From Amaranthus tricolor (lineage: Eukaryota; Streptophyta; Magnoliopsida; Caryophyllales; Amaranthaceae), in the NCBI RefSeq assembly GCF_026212465.1, contig NC_080055.1, forward strand, positions 21,892,752 to 21,956,751: a stretch of DNA of 64,000 nt. Direction: 5' to 3'. The translations under genes and the position numbers were made by a program. Positions 37,201-46,402 of the stretch are shown here, piece by piece. Under the pieces are notes generated by a model. It did not search any database and was not told where the DNA came from. It saw only the letters and a program-made list of their open reading frames with translations. Numbering within the stretch: position 1 is the stretch's first letter; every line of letters begins with the position of its first letter.

Positions 37201-39244
37201 ACACACATCAGGGTCTGACTGCATGTGCAAGCACACTACATCAGACTCTTCTGCTGTTTGCTGCTGCACGCTGCCTTGTTCAAGGCACTCAATGCCTTGT
37301 TCAGAACGCCCTAGTGCAACTATCTCTTTGCTTCCTTTAAGCACCTTCATGTCACTCTTTCCCTTTTGCAGTCCATTCATCCTCATCAATGATGTATGCC
37401 ATGGAATAAGCAACAATGTTATCAAAATCATCTCCAACATTAGGTGATTTGGCACTAACAATCATCCATAAAAAGAGGGATACACATCAGACATATGCTA
37501 GCTATTTAGTTCATCCACAGTTTCTGCAATTGCAAGCAGAAACAGATCATTACCAAACTTCAAAACCTAAGCTTGTTCCTACTATTAACACCCTGGCCCA
37601 TTAGACCGCCGGTAACTATCCAATGAGACTGTAGACTGGCCCCACAAACCAACACAAGTTTCTTTCAGCGCACTTTGTCCCTACTCGTGCGCACCCAGGA
37701 AAACTTCCCAGGAGGTCGCCCATCCTAAAATTGCTCCCCACCAAACACGCTTAACTATGGAGGTCTTAGCAAAAATAGGCTCCGTAAAAAAAAATGCATC
37801 TTGTTTATATGAGTAGTCTATCAATCCTTTTTAAAGCTAAATCCGAGGTATCACATACTACACTAGACTCTTGACATCTTTTCTCAGCAGCAATCCTTAA
37901 ACCAAACATTAAGCAAAGCATAATCGATTAGTCGTCCATCTTTGACCTCATTGAACTTTCTAAAAAGCTTATTTGAAACCTCATACAAAATTCACTTATA
38001 TGGACAGTGAATAGTAAACATGTGCATCTCACTAAACTATGTTGCTTAAAAGGGGAAGCATACATCAAAATGCCAGGATCACATCTGTCATTTCACTATA
38101 TATTCCTCTGAAACAGTTACTCGTTAGAATTCCATTCCCCTGAAAAAAGGAGTATACTTCAGCTCAAATAACTGCCTTCATAGGCCCAAAGAAAAAACTA
38201 AAGATCTAAAATGATACAGTTGCTCTTCAATCCCAACAATCCAACTTCTACTGCCAATAAAAAATATCCACCCTTTGTTCTCATAATAATAACCCCTTAT
38301 TTCACATTACCCCTATGAAATATTAATCTTCCATTTAACAGAAAAGTAAGTACATGAATGATCACTGATTTTAAATAAAAACATAAAATAAAAAATCTAG
38401 ATGACTTAATTCATTCTACAAAAGAAAACTACAATTTGAAAAATGAAAAGAAATCAAACTTTTAAAGAAACAGAAATCAAAATTAAATTTTGAAAGAGAA
38501 CTAAACCCAAAAAATACGACCATAAAATTTTTAAAAATATTTTAAAACTAAATAGATATTAATTAAAAAGTTCTCATCTATTCTGTTCTTAACTGAATTT
38601 TAATGAAACAAAATAAAATAACCAAGAAACCCTATTTTCTTCAATTCGACATGAATAATAACACAGAAAAGCTAGAAAACAAATTTAGAACTTATATTAT
38701 TTAAAAAATACACAGAAATTTAAATAAAATTTTGAAAAATAATAAGAAATCAAAACTCCTAACCGAGAAAAAAAAAACCCAGAAATCAAAATCAAAATCA
38801 AAATTCTAAAAACCCAAGAAACCAACAAATTCTCACAAAATGTAAAGAAAAAATATTCACCTGTTCTTCAGTAATTAGTTCCTGAAGCCTGGACATAAGT
38901 TCAGGCCCATGTCTACCACCACTTCTAGAATTAATAAAAACAACCAATGGAGCTTCTGGTGGAATCTCCACCTCTTCTGCAGCCAAAAGATCTGCTGAAT
39001 CAACACCAGCATTGACATCTTTTGAATTAATTGCGCGACGCACTGCTAACCGTAGATATTGTGGGATCAAAATCCTACGACGGAGATCTTCTTTATCAAC
39101 CCTTATACCAGATAATCCACAACCTCTTAATGAATCTATCACTGATGATCTTCCTGATGATGTTGATGTTCTGCTTGAATCTTCTCCTGATGATGATACC
39201 ACCACAGAGGTTTTTGACGTTGACGATGATGTTGTTGGTTCCAT
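28227..39244 (-). CDS. Diacylglycerol kinase, plant cluster II type (12 exons)
   Basis: Phosphorylates diacylglycerol to phosphatidic acid in plant lipid signalling. Exons fitted from splice sites and phase: 39244-38861, 36266-36144, 35460-35323, 35181-35096, 34453-34366, 33962-33887, 32165-32083, 31492-31422, 30490-30413, 30287-30200, 29250-29134, 28385-28227. Together they give 1,491 bp, 496 residues, with no frame break. A Ser/Thr-rich N-terminus is followed by the catalytic domain from about residue 99 ([18 protein letters not shown]), the nucleotide-binding GGDGT at 172-176, and PLGTGND at 202-208. The accessory domain runs from about 288 ([18 protein letters not shown]) to the end. There are no C1 zinc fingers or calcium-binding region, as expected for plant cluster II enzymes (AtDGK3/DGK7-like). 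Intron 4 starts with GC. Introns carry several transposon insertions, but the coding sequence is intact. Confidence 0.94.
28663..28803. mobile_element. GAGAGAC-family MITE in kinase intron 11
   Basis: The left end TGTCTCCTGAGAGACCATCT and the right end pair over about 48 bp, including AGAGACCATCTCT and a GGCCC/CCCAGCCC inner block. Lies wholly inside intron 11 (28386-29133). Confidence 0.7.
29685..29820. repeat. GC-rich repeat fragment in kinase intron 10
   Basis: Words such as GAGGCGCTAAAAGGTGAGC and GTCTAGGCGCAGTGCG stand out from the AT-rich intron. They resemble the GAGGCGC-type transposon sequence common in plant introns. Class not determined. Confidence 0.35.
31692..31944. mobile_element. 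Foldback element in kinase intron 7
   Basis: Outer inverted repeats: left TTAATAATCCACCCTTTCACCATC, right GGATGGTTGAAAGATTGGATTATAA. They enclose a very strong inner hairpin at 31761-31821: two 26-base arms starting TTTGCCCTTAGTTTG that differ at only two positions, with a 9-base loop. Confidence 0.75.
33040..33350. mobile_element. Harbinger/Tourist-like MITE in kinase intron 6
   Basis: Inverted ends GGCCCGTTTGGTAGGTAGTA and the complement of TCACTAACCAAACGGGCGGT, each leading into GGTGGTA/TGGTAATGA-type repeats. Possible 3-bp flanking duplication TGA. About 310 bp, non-coding. Confidence 0.7.
35094..35097 (-). other. Non-canonical GC 5' splice site (intron 4)
   Basis: Exon 4 ends GATAG and the intron begins GCAAGT. 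The joined codon AG+T gives Ser in HLDSWQLSI and keeps the reading frame. The partner acceptor TTTTGCAG at 34454-34461 is canonical, so this is a GC-AG intron with an otherwise strong consensus. Confidence 0.85.
36880..37442 (-). repeat. LTR-derived fragment in kinase intron 1
   Basis: On the minus strand it starts TGTTGGAGATGATTTTGATA and contains a promoter-like GGCTATATATAAGGCC (about 37112-37127), followed by a leader-like segment. This is the layout of a copia LTR. The other end and target duplication are not found, so it is probably truncated. Confidence 0.5.
37586..37790 (-). repeat. Cassandra-like TRIM LTR remnant with 5S rRNA-derived block
   Basis: Read on the minus strand, about 37770-37685 matches the 3' half of plant 5S rRNA with changes: CTCCATAGTTAAGCGTG, then TTTTAGGATGGGCGACCTCC and TGGGAAGTTTT. 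It is followed by GTGCGCACGAG, AACTTGTGTTGGTTTGTGGG and an ending GGGCCAGGGTGTTA. 5S sequence inside an LTR is the hallmark of Cassandra TRIM elements. The 5' half of the 5S block is missing and the A box changed, so it is not a 5S gene. It lies in kinase intron 1 in the gene's own orientation. Confidence 0.72.
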
Positions 39245-39400
39245 TTTCTCTCTCCAGAAAACGATGTCGTTTTGAGATAATATAATGGGTTAATGGAAGA
39301 AAAGGGTTACCGGGCTGTCATGGAATGTGATGGATTAGTTATGTAACAGCCCGGTCAGAGAAGAAGGGAGGAGGAGGAAGATGACAATGGAGGTTTCAGA
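39245..39400 (-). promoter_or_regulatory. 5' flank/leader of the kinase gene with two inverted repeats
   Basis: Just upstream of the ATG is the palindrome AAAACGATGTCGTTTT (39258-39273). Further up, 10-bp perfect arms ACCGGGCTGT / ACAGCCCGGT (about 39309-39355) enclose 27 bases. Purine-rich GGAGGAGGAGGAAG follows. No TATA box is obvious. The GC-rich stem could form in the mRNA leader or mark a tiny insertion. Confidence 0.5.
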
Positions 39401-39808
39401 TTTTGATTTTTAAATTAGTAACGGAAAAAGATTTGTTAAAATAAATTTTATTTTATTATTTAAAAAAAAAAGTAAATAGAAAATTCTGAATTTAGTAGGT
39501 AGTACTTCTATTATTTTGTTTTTTAGGATTTAAAAGTACTAATAAATGTTAATATTACTGGGTAAAAAGATGAATATTTTGGAAAAATGTGTAAATGACT
39601 GTTTTGGCCAAAGAGAAGGTATAAATAACTGTCTTATTTCTTTGTGGAAGAATCTAAGTACAGTCTGTCATTGCGTCAAAGTGGGCCCTCGTCTCTTACT
39701 AAAGTACCGTGTCACTATTAATTGCAAATATAATAAAACCGAAAAAGTATCAAATCTATCTAAGTCTATAAATTTGTAAGTTAATAAGTTTAATAACAAA
39801 AGTACATG

Positions 39809-40293
39809 GGGTGTGCACCAATCTAAATTCAAATCAGACCCGTTGGACTAAAAGATCAAATATTTAAATATGTTAAGATTGGAGACTGAATTGATTATAA
39901 CGGTCCAAAATCCGGTCTAACCTTATTTCCTCTCAGTCCATTCCGATTTTAAATTGGTTGCAATCTTCGATACAAAAAACTTTTAAAGATGGAAAATTTT
40001 GAAATAATTTAGCAAAATAATGATTATAAAATATAAGTATTTGATTTAAAAAAATTTTTAATTAGGTAAGTATATACATCCAAATATTACTCTATTCCTC
40101 TTGAAAATTAGTTTTTTACATAAATAGTTTGATTCGTATTTTGTTCGAGTTAGGTCGGACCGAACCAAAAACCCAAAATGAGGAATTAGTAAGGCCCAGA
40201 GTCCGGACCGGATGCAATTGGTCTGATCCAGTTTAAGTCCGGTCTCAATGGATTATGGTACGGACCGCTAGTCCAGTCTCATTTTGCACACCC
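39809..40293. mobile_element. hAT-like non-autonomous element
   Basis: Terminal inverted repeats GGGTGTGCA-cc-AAT and ATTTTGCACACCC. The interior holds repeated GGTCCG/CGGACC words typical of hAT MITEs. No 8-bp duplication is visible. Confidence 0.5.
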
Positions 40294-41420
40294 ATTCACT
40301 CACATGGATATTAAAGTTATTCATTGCGTGTTATTCGCTAGGTACGACCCATCCAACTTGAAAAACGTGTGTCTTGGATAATATTTTTATATAAAAATTT
40401 AATTTTATTTAGATGAGTAATACTCATCCGCTGAAATAAATGGGTGATTAACAACACAAATTTAATACCTGCAGGTAAAACCACCCTTTCGCTCAATTTT
40501 TAAACATAAATTTTTTTTTTATTTAAAAAGTATGAGAAGATATAATAATACTCGAATAGTCTTAGCTTCTAAATCCATAGTAAAATTACTTTAAAAGTCA
40601 ACATTATGGAATTTTAATAATTTACTTTTAACTTTAAAACACTAAAACTAAATTCTGAAGAACACTAGGCATTACTTTGTAGTCAAATTTCACATTTTGA
40701 ATAATGCGTTGAATTATTTTCATTAATGTTAAAAGTTAAATTTCGACTTTGTATTAAGAATTTATTTCTTGTGTTGAATATTTGTTTAAATTTTAAGAAT
40801 ATATTTCATGCCCATTTACCTGCAAGTCTCGCACTCTAAGAAAAAGGTTGAATAGCTGCAAAGAAGTTATGTTCGCAATGGCGGATAGACTTTTAAAATT
40901 TTGAGCCGGCGGATAAAAATTTTATAAGCTCATGATCTAGTCAGCTATCCGCTCATGAGAACCTCTAATGGATACTGATAATCCGATTAAACAAATCTAC
41001 AAATTACAATACCTATTGTACTCAACTAGATTTTTTCTAACGTAAAATTGATTGTTTGTTATGGTAGGATTGTGTTATACACTGATGTAGATTTGAAAGA
41101 TCAATTGCTTAAAACCTGACACTTTCTATCATAGCGTGGAAAAACAACTGGTCATTTTTCTTTGAGCTTTGCTGCTTGTGATTGTTATAGCAGCTGCAAC
41201 TGCTGTTCTTATTGTCATTTTTAAATTAGTCTATCAAAAATAAAACAAAACATCAAATTAGAAATAGTTATTTAATGTCATGAAACTAACTCAATCTCGA
41301 GTCAAGTTGGATTCTTTAATAATTCTAATGGCCTAACACCAACTGAATATCAAATTTTGAAATAAAAACATTTAATTATAATGTGACGTCGGTACATGCA
41401 ACTTGATCTATTGAAACTTT

Positions 41421-41481
41421 ATATATATATATATATATAGTGTGTGTGTGTTTGTGTGTGTGTGTATGTGTGTGTGGGGGG
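41421..41481. repeat. Compound (TA)n(TG)n microsatellite
   Basis: About nine TA units followed by TG units with TTTG and TATG interruptions, then a G-run. Confidence 0.95.
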
Positions 41482-41699
41482 GAACCATGCATGCCATATA
41501 TGGCCTACCTAAAGCTTTATCTAATGGTCGTAGGGCAAAGATATGTAATATACTTTAACACGCTGTATATCATGGAAGTGTGGATGAACCACAATGTCAT
41601 CCTCTTACATGACACTAAAATTTTCACTTAATATTTTAAAGGTTTGATGAGATTTGAATATGTAACCTCCCATCGTGCACTACAAAAAACTATCAAATT

Positions 41700-42010
41700 G
41701 GCGACAGACAATTTCGTCGCCATTTGATAGCTAAATGGTCAAATTTAGGCATGGCGACAGGCGGGCGACGGATTATTTGGTGGTCGCTAAATCCTTCGTC
41801 GCTAATCCCCAAGTGGACGCCCGTTCGTCGCCCATTTTGAACGAAGAACTGGCGACAAGCGAGCGATGAAATAATCCATCACCCAAAAGGTACACCTGGC
41901 GACAAATGGGCGACGAACAGGACGTCGCTTCTGGCGACAAATTGGCGACCACAATGTCGTCGCCCGAAGACATGACTGGCGACCAGTTGTATTTCATAGC
42001 CATGTCGTCG
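41700..42010. repeat. CACTA subterminal repeat region (left)
   Basis: Many copies of GGCGACaa, GGGCGACGaa and their complements. It is much less AT-rich than its surroundings. Confidence 0.85.
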
Positions 42011-42352
42011 CCTTATATTTTATAGTATAATGTGTTTATATTTTAAATTTTTATATATATTAGTTATATGTATTTTATATTTTATGTTTATATTAATTAT
42101 ATATATTTTATATTTTTATATATTTTATATTTAGCTATAATTATAAAATAAAAATATAAACACATAAAACAAATATATTAAAATGAAAAAGCTGAAAATA
42201 TTATATATAAATGTAATATTTAATTACAAATTCACAAAAATTACAAAAATTTTTAATCATTCATTGAGGAGGTGGAGGAGGGGGTTGATTCAAATTAAAA
42301 TGCGATTCAAGGAATTTCATAAATTGTTCTCGTTCTCTTGCTATTTGTTCAG

Positions 42353-43786
42353 TCATCCTTTGATGATACTCATAGGCTGTCTGAGCATGTCTCTTCGTAT
42401 CGCTTCCCATAATTGATTATTAAACTCCATTTGCCGGGCTTCTAAATCCGCAAACCTTTGTTGTATAATGGCGTCATAATCAGGTTGTGCAGGCTGAGAA
42501 GACGGAATATCCGTTGGCTCGGGAGGATAAATAATCTGAGAGGCGGACCCAACCCCAAAAACCTCTTTGCTTTTTTTGTTTTTTTTATTTGACCCGCTTT
42601 CTACGTTTTTTATTGCATCCAACCAAACTTTACTTGGGTCGCGAGTTGGATGCTCCTCCATCAAAGAACGATATTCATCCTTCAATAAAAAAATTAATCA
42701 ATTACCAATAAACTAAATATTAATTGATACTAAAAATAAATAAATAAACAAATTTAATAGATTATTACATTAACTTTTTGTGATTTGCTATTTGTCCATT
42801 GCGAACAATCTCCGGTGTCATTGTCAAAGACCCCATGCGTTCGTGTAAATATTTCGTAGGCCGTGGGTCTTTGACCTTTTGATTGTTCCTGAAATAATTA
42901 AAAAAAACGACTTAAAACTAACAAAAGATAATAAAAAAATTCAATTTAATAATACTTTATTTACAAAATACTCACCAAATCGCACATTGTTTTGGCGTGC
43001 GGGATTGAGCCACCTATATGGGTGGCTTCAGCTCTGTCTTTTCCTCCACGTCTGTTGGAGGAATTTCTAGCCGAAACGACTTTATTATCTGGGCGTTCCC
43101 AATCCGCCTTCCATCGCGCCCAGGTCTCATTATCGATGGAAGGAGGTTTAAATTCGGGCTTGCTTTTCAACGTCCTACGCCATTTGAAAAGCATATCCGC
43201 ATAGCGCATTGCGGCTTTCTCTTCCCACGACCTTCGAACAAAATGTTCGAGACGAGGGTCCCATTTGTATTGTTTCTAAATAAATAAATATTCCATCAAA
43301 TAAATTACTTAAAATAATTTATACATAAGAAAGTCTAAAAATAAACAACAAAATAATAATTATAACTTAAACTCATTAAAATAAAAATATTTGGTGTGTT
43401 TTGTCACACCCTTCCAAGTACTACCTTCGACATCTTGCCTATGATTGAAGGTAGCCCTTATTTTGGATGCGATGGTATTTCCGGATATCGGATTAAATCT
43501 TACAATAATTAAGAAAATTAGTAAACATTGAAATTTTAATATTGAAAAAATATTAATGATAATAAGATGATTAAAATATTTACTTGTTTATTATTGGTAG
43601 CCATGGAAGATCCGGACGAGGATCGTCTCCATCATCCTCTTCCATATTTTGAACGGAATCACTTGGAGTATTTTCACTACTCCCTCGAACTGGGTTACTG
43701 TTATCTTCGTCGTTATTATCGTCGTGGCTACTCGACAAATTATTCAAGAAATAGTTGCTAGCCCAATCGTTTGGGTCGCTGCTCAT
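42353..43786 (-). pseudogene. TNP1-like (Ptta/En/Spm, PF03004-type) gene of the CACTA element
   Basis: Exon-like blocks on the minus strand: 43786-43584 (acidic N-terminus from MSSDPNDWAS), 43498-about 43367 (TIASKIRATF, GSTWKGVTKHTKYFYF), 43275-42976 (KWRRTLKSKPEFKPP, IGGSIPHAKTMCDLV), 42888-42769 (EQSKGQRPTAYEIFTRTHG) and 42679-42353 (DEYRSLMEEHPTRDP, a Lys-rich stretch and a C-terminal coiled-coil-like ADLEARQMEFNNQL). Phases fit at the other junctions, but between blocks two and three the donor reads AAGTTATAA and the canonical GT choice gives the wrong frame, so one base may be lost. TNP1-like proteins bind the subterminal repeats (family knowledge). Confidence 0.72.
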
Positions 43787-44310
43787 TTTGCCTATAATAT
43801 TTATTTCAAATCCTAATATTATTTTCAACAAAAATCAATCTTATCTATACCATAAAATGTCTCAATTTTATCTACGTAATGAATTTTTTCATCTCGAACT
43901 AAACATTACTAAGTATACTATTAAAGCAATTCGAAAATTAAATTTAAAAATTACATTAGACATGCTCAAAAATTCGAAAATTTGAAACAAAAAAAAAAAA
44001 AAATTCGGAACTACATAATAAAAACATATTAAAAATAAATTACTCTATAATTCAAAAGTTACATATAAAATAATAAAAATCTGGAAAAAAAATATAACAT
44101 AAAACATGCTCAAAGTATACCATAATTCATAATTCGAAAATATAAATTACTCCGAAATTCAAAAAACGCATAAAAAAAAATTAAACATGCTCAAGTTATA
44201 CCATAATTCGAAAATGTTAAAAACATACAAAAAATGATGAAACAATATAATAACAGTAAACATGCTCAAAATATACCATAATCCGAAATTTTAAAAAAAA
44301 CATACATAAT

Positions 44311-44919
44311 TCAACAAATATCGTCGTAACACCTCTCAGTGAGAAGATGATCTGTCTTCAGGTTTGTAAGTCGACCAATAATAGACATCTTCGTGTGATT
44401 TTTACAACCTTCATACAGAGGACTATTTACAGAATTTAACATCTCAAAAAACTGTTGACACTGTGGGTTTGGATATTCGTCAATGTGTACCGGTGGTTCA
44501 TTATCTACTGACTCTACATTATGCTGTGAGGGAAAAAAGTGATGGTAATTGTCTGGAAACACACTAGCTACAGCATCATGCACCATCTGTGAGTATGGAT
44601 TTGGATTGTTTGACGATTGCTCTCCGACTTCCGCTACAACATCAGATGTTGTTCCTATCTCTGTGTTCTGATGATATTCCCACTCATAGTAATTTTCAAC
44701 AAACCCCCTTCTCATTAGATGTTCCCTTACTTCATCAGCTTCCTTAAAACAACAATTTTTACACTTTTTACAAGGACATCTAATCTCAGAACTCATGCTT
44801 TGTGAACGAGCAAAATCTAAAAACTCTTCCAACCCTCTCATAAATCTTAAACTAAACTTTCCATTTTTTCGTCGGTTGTACATCCAACTTCTTTCTTGCC
44901 TACAACTCATTTTTAACAC
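44311..44919 (-). pseudogene. Truncated CACTA transposase (TNP2) N-terminus
   Basis: A 202-codon frame. Residues about 10-75 form the transposase-associated domain (WMYNRRKNG, FLDFARSQ, IRCPCKKCKN, VREHLMRRGF). The end, PLYEGCKNHTKMSIIGRLTN followed by LKTDHLLTERCYDDIC, matches the entry to the TNP2 region, then stops. The several hundred residues that normally follow, including the catalytic part, are absent. The element cannot supply its own transposase. Confidence 0.87.
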
Positions 44920-45349
44920 CTACATATAATATAATAACATAATTATTCAACTTATCAATAAAGTAAGTTAATGACAATAACAATATATGACAATAATAAT
45001 ATAATTATTCTAATAAAAACTACTAAAGCAAACTAATGTCAATAAAAACAAAATATAAAATAATAAAAAATATAAAAACTCAAGAAAATAACAATAGAAA
45101 TTAAATAATAAAATTAAATCAAGTAAATATAAAACTCAAGTAAATAACAAAGTAAATAAAATATGTACAAATTCAATAATAAAATTAAATCAAATTAATA
45201 ACAATAGAAACTAAAAATAAATAATAAAAATAAATAAAACTAAATCATATAAAAAAAAACAAAAAACTCACTAACCTCTTCAAATTCTTTAGCTTCCAAT
45301 ATATACTAATACTACCATACAACAATCGGGTTATTTATAGAATAAAATG

Positions 45350-45765
45350 GCGAACCCATACATGGCGACCAAAGGGCTACCAAAGAAACTGTCGCCTGCT
45401 ATTTGAAAAATGGACCGTCAAGTGAAAACAAAAATGGCGACGCATTCGCGAGAAACTCTACCCGTCGCCAACAATTTAAATTACAAAGAAAAAGGAAAAA
45501 AGAACTGGGCGACAAAAGGGCGACGAAATCACCCGTCGCCCAAAACAGGGAAATATAAAATTAAAAAATTAAAAAGAAATGTCTTCTCTAGCGACGCCTG
45601 GGCGACCAAGCATCCCATCGCCAATTTACTTTTTGCCTTGGCGACCAAAACTTCCCTCGCCTGTTTCTTCGCCCGTTTGCTTTTTGCTTTGGCGACCCAG
45701 CTTTTGCTCGCCATGTCGTCGCCATCGGGCGACCAACACTTTCCCTCGCCAATTTTCCATCGCTA
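45350..45765. repeat. CACTA subterminal repeat region (right)
   Basis: Dense GGCGAC/GTCGCC words mirroring the left subterminal region. Open frames here are by-products of the repeats. Confidence 0.85.
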
Positions 45766-46143
45766 ATTCAAGAGTTTTTTGTAGTGGTGTTGACTTATAG
45801 TACCATTTAAAAAAGCAATTCAATCAAACCTTAAACTGGTAGTTTTAACTAATAGATATATTATACTTCATTTCCAATCAAATACTTCATATACAAATAC
45901 AATAATTTGTTTTCTTGAATTGCAAGGTAATGCAAAAGGATATATTAAGGGAATGGTGGAGATGAAGGAAAGGGTTAAGTGATAAAAAGTGATAATTTGT
46001 AACATTTGTAGGATAAGTTACCATCACATTGGATGCCTGATAAATATATGACCTAAATTAGATATCTAAGAATGGTAGTCATGATTTGAATATTTGGTGA
46101 GTAGTTGCTACGAATTTCATAAAGTAATATTAATAATTTAATA

Positions 46144-46400
46144 CTCTCTCCGCCCCAATATAATTGTCACATTTCTTTATTTGACAAAACCATTTCAATT
46201 GTCACATTTCTATTTTTGTCAATATTTTTTTTACCTAAATATCCTTAGTTCACACAAGTAATTACAAATATACCCCCATATACCTTACTTACCCAACTAT
46301 CCTTCACTACTTATCCAACTACCACCTTTTTAATGAACCCCACATCACTCTTAATATCCGTGCCCAAGCAAATGGGACATTTATATTGGTGTGGAGGGAG
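46144..46400. mobile_element. Stowaway MITE
   Basis: 257 bp. Inverted ends CTCTCTCCGCCCCAATATAA and the complement of TTATATTGGTGTGGAGGGAG, continuing into TTGTCACATTT / AAATGGGACAT. TA duplication at 46142-46143 and 46401-46402, typical of Tc1/mariner MITEs. Confidence 0.85.
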
Positions 46401-46402
46401 TA

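Larger units (their letters stand above)
39400..41677. other. AT-rich intergenic region
   Basis: Holds the hAT-like MITE (39809-40293) and a compound microsatellite listed separately. Otherwise no gene recognised. Confidence 0.55.
41678..45786 (-). mobile_element. CACTA (En/Spm) transposon, deletion derivative
   Basis: The element is 4,109 bp, with terminal inverted repeats CACTACAAAAAACT at both ends and the 3-bp duplication GTG (41675-41677, 45787-45789). Subterminal regions (41700-42010 and 45350-45765) are packed with GGCGAC/GTCGCC words in both orientations, the expected transposase-binding repeats. Genes are on the minus strand: a truncated TNP2 N-terminus and a TNP1-like gene. The main catalytic TNP2 region is absent. 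Confidence 0.93.

Noticed and set aside
37685..37770. 5S rRNA gene
   Set aside because: Only the 3' half is recognisable, with many substitutions, and it is joined to a Cassandra-type tail. It is not a functional 5S gene.
45410..45823. Open frames rich in Ala/Lys/Ser at the right end of the CACTA element
   Set aside because: They are produced by the GGCGAC/GTCGCC subterminal repeats and appear on both strands.
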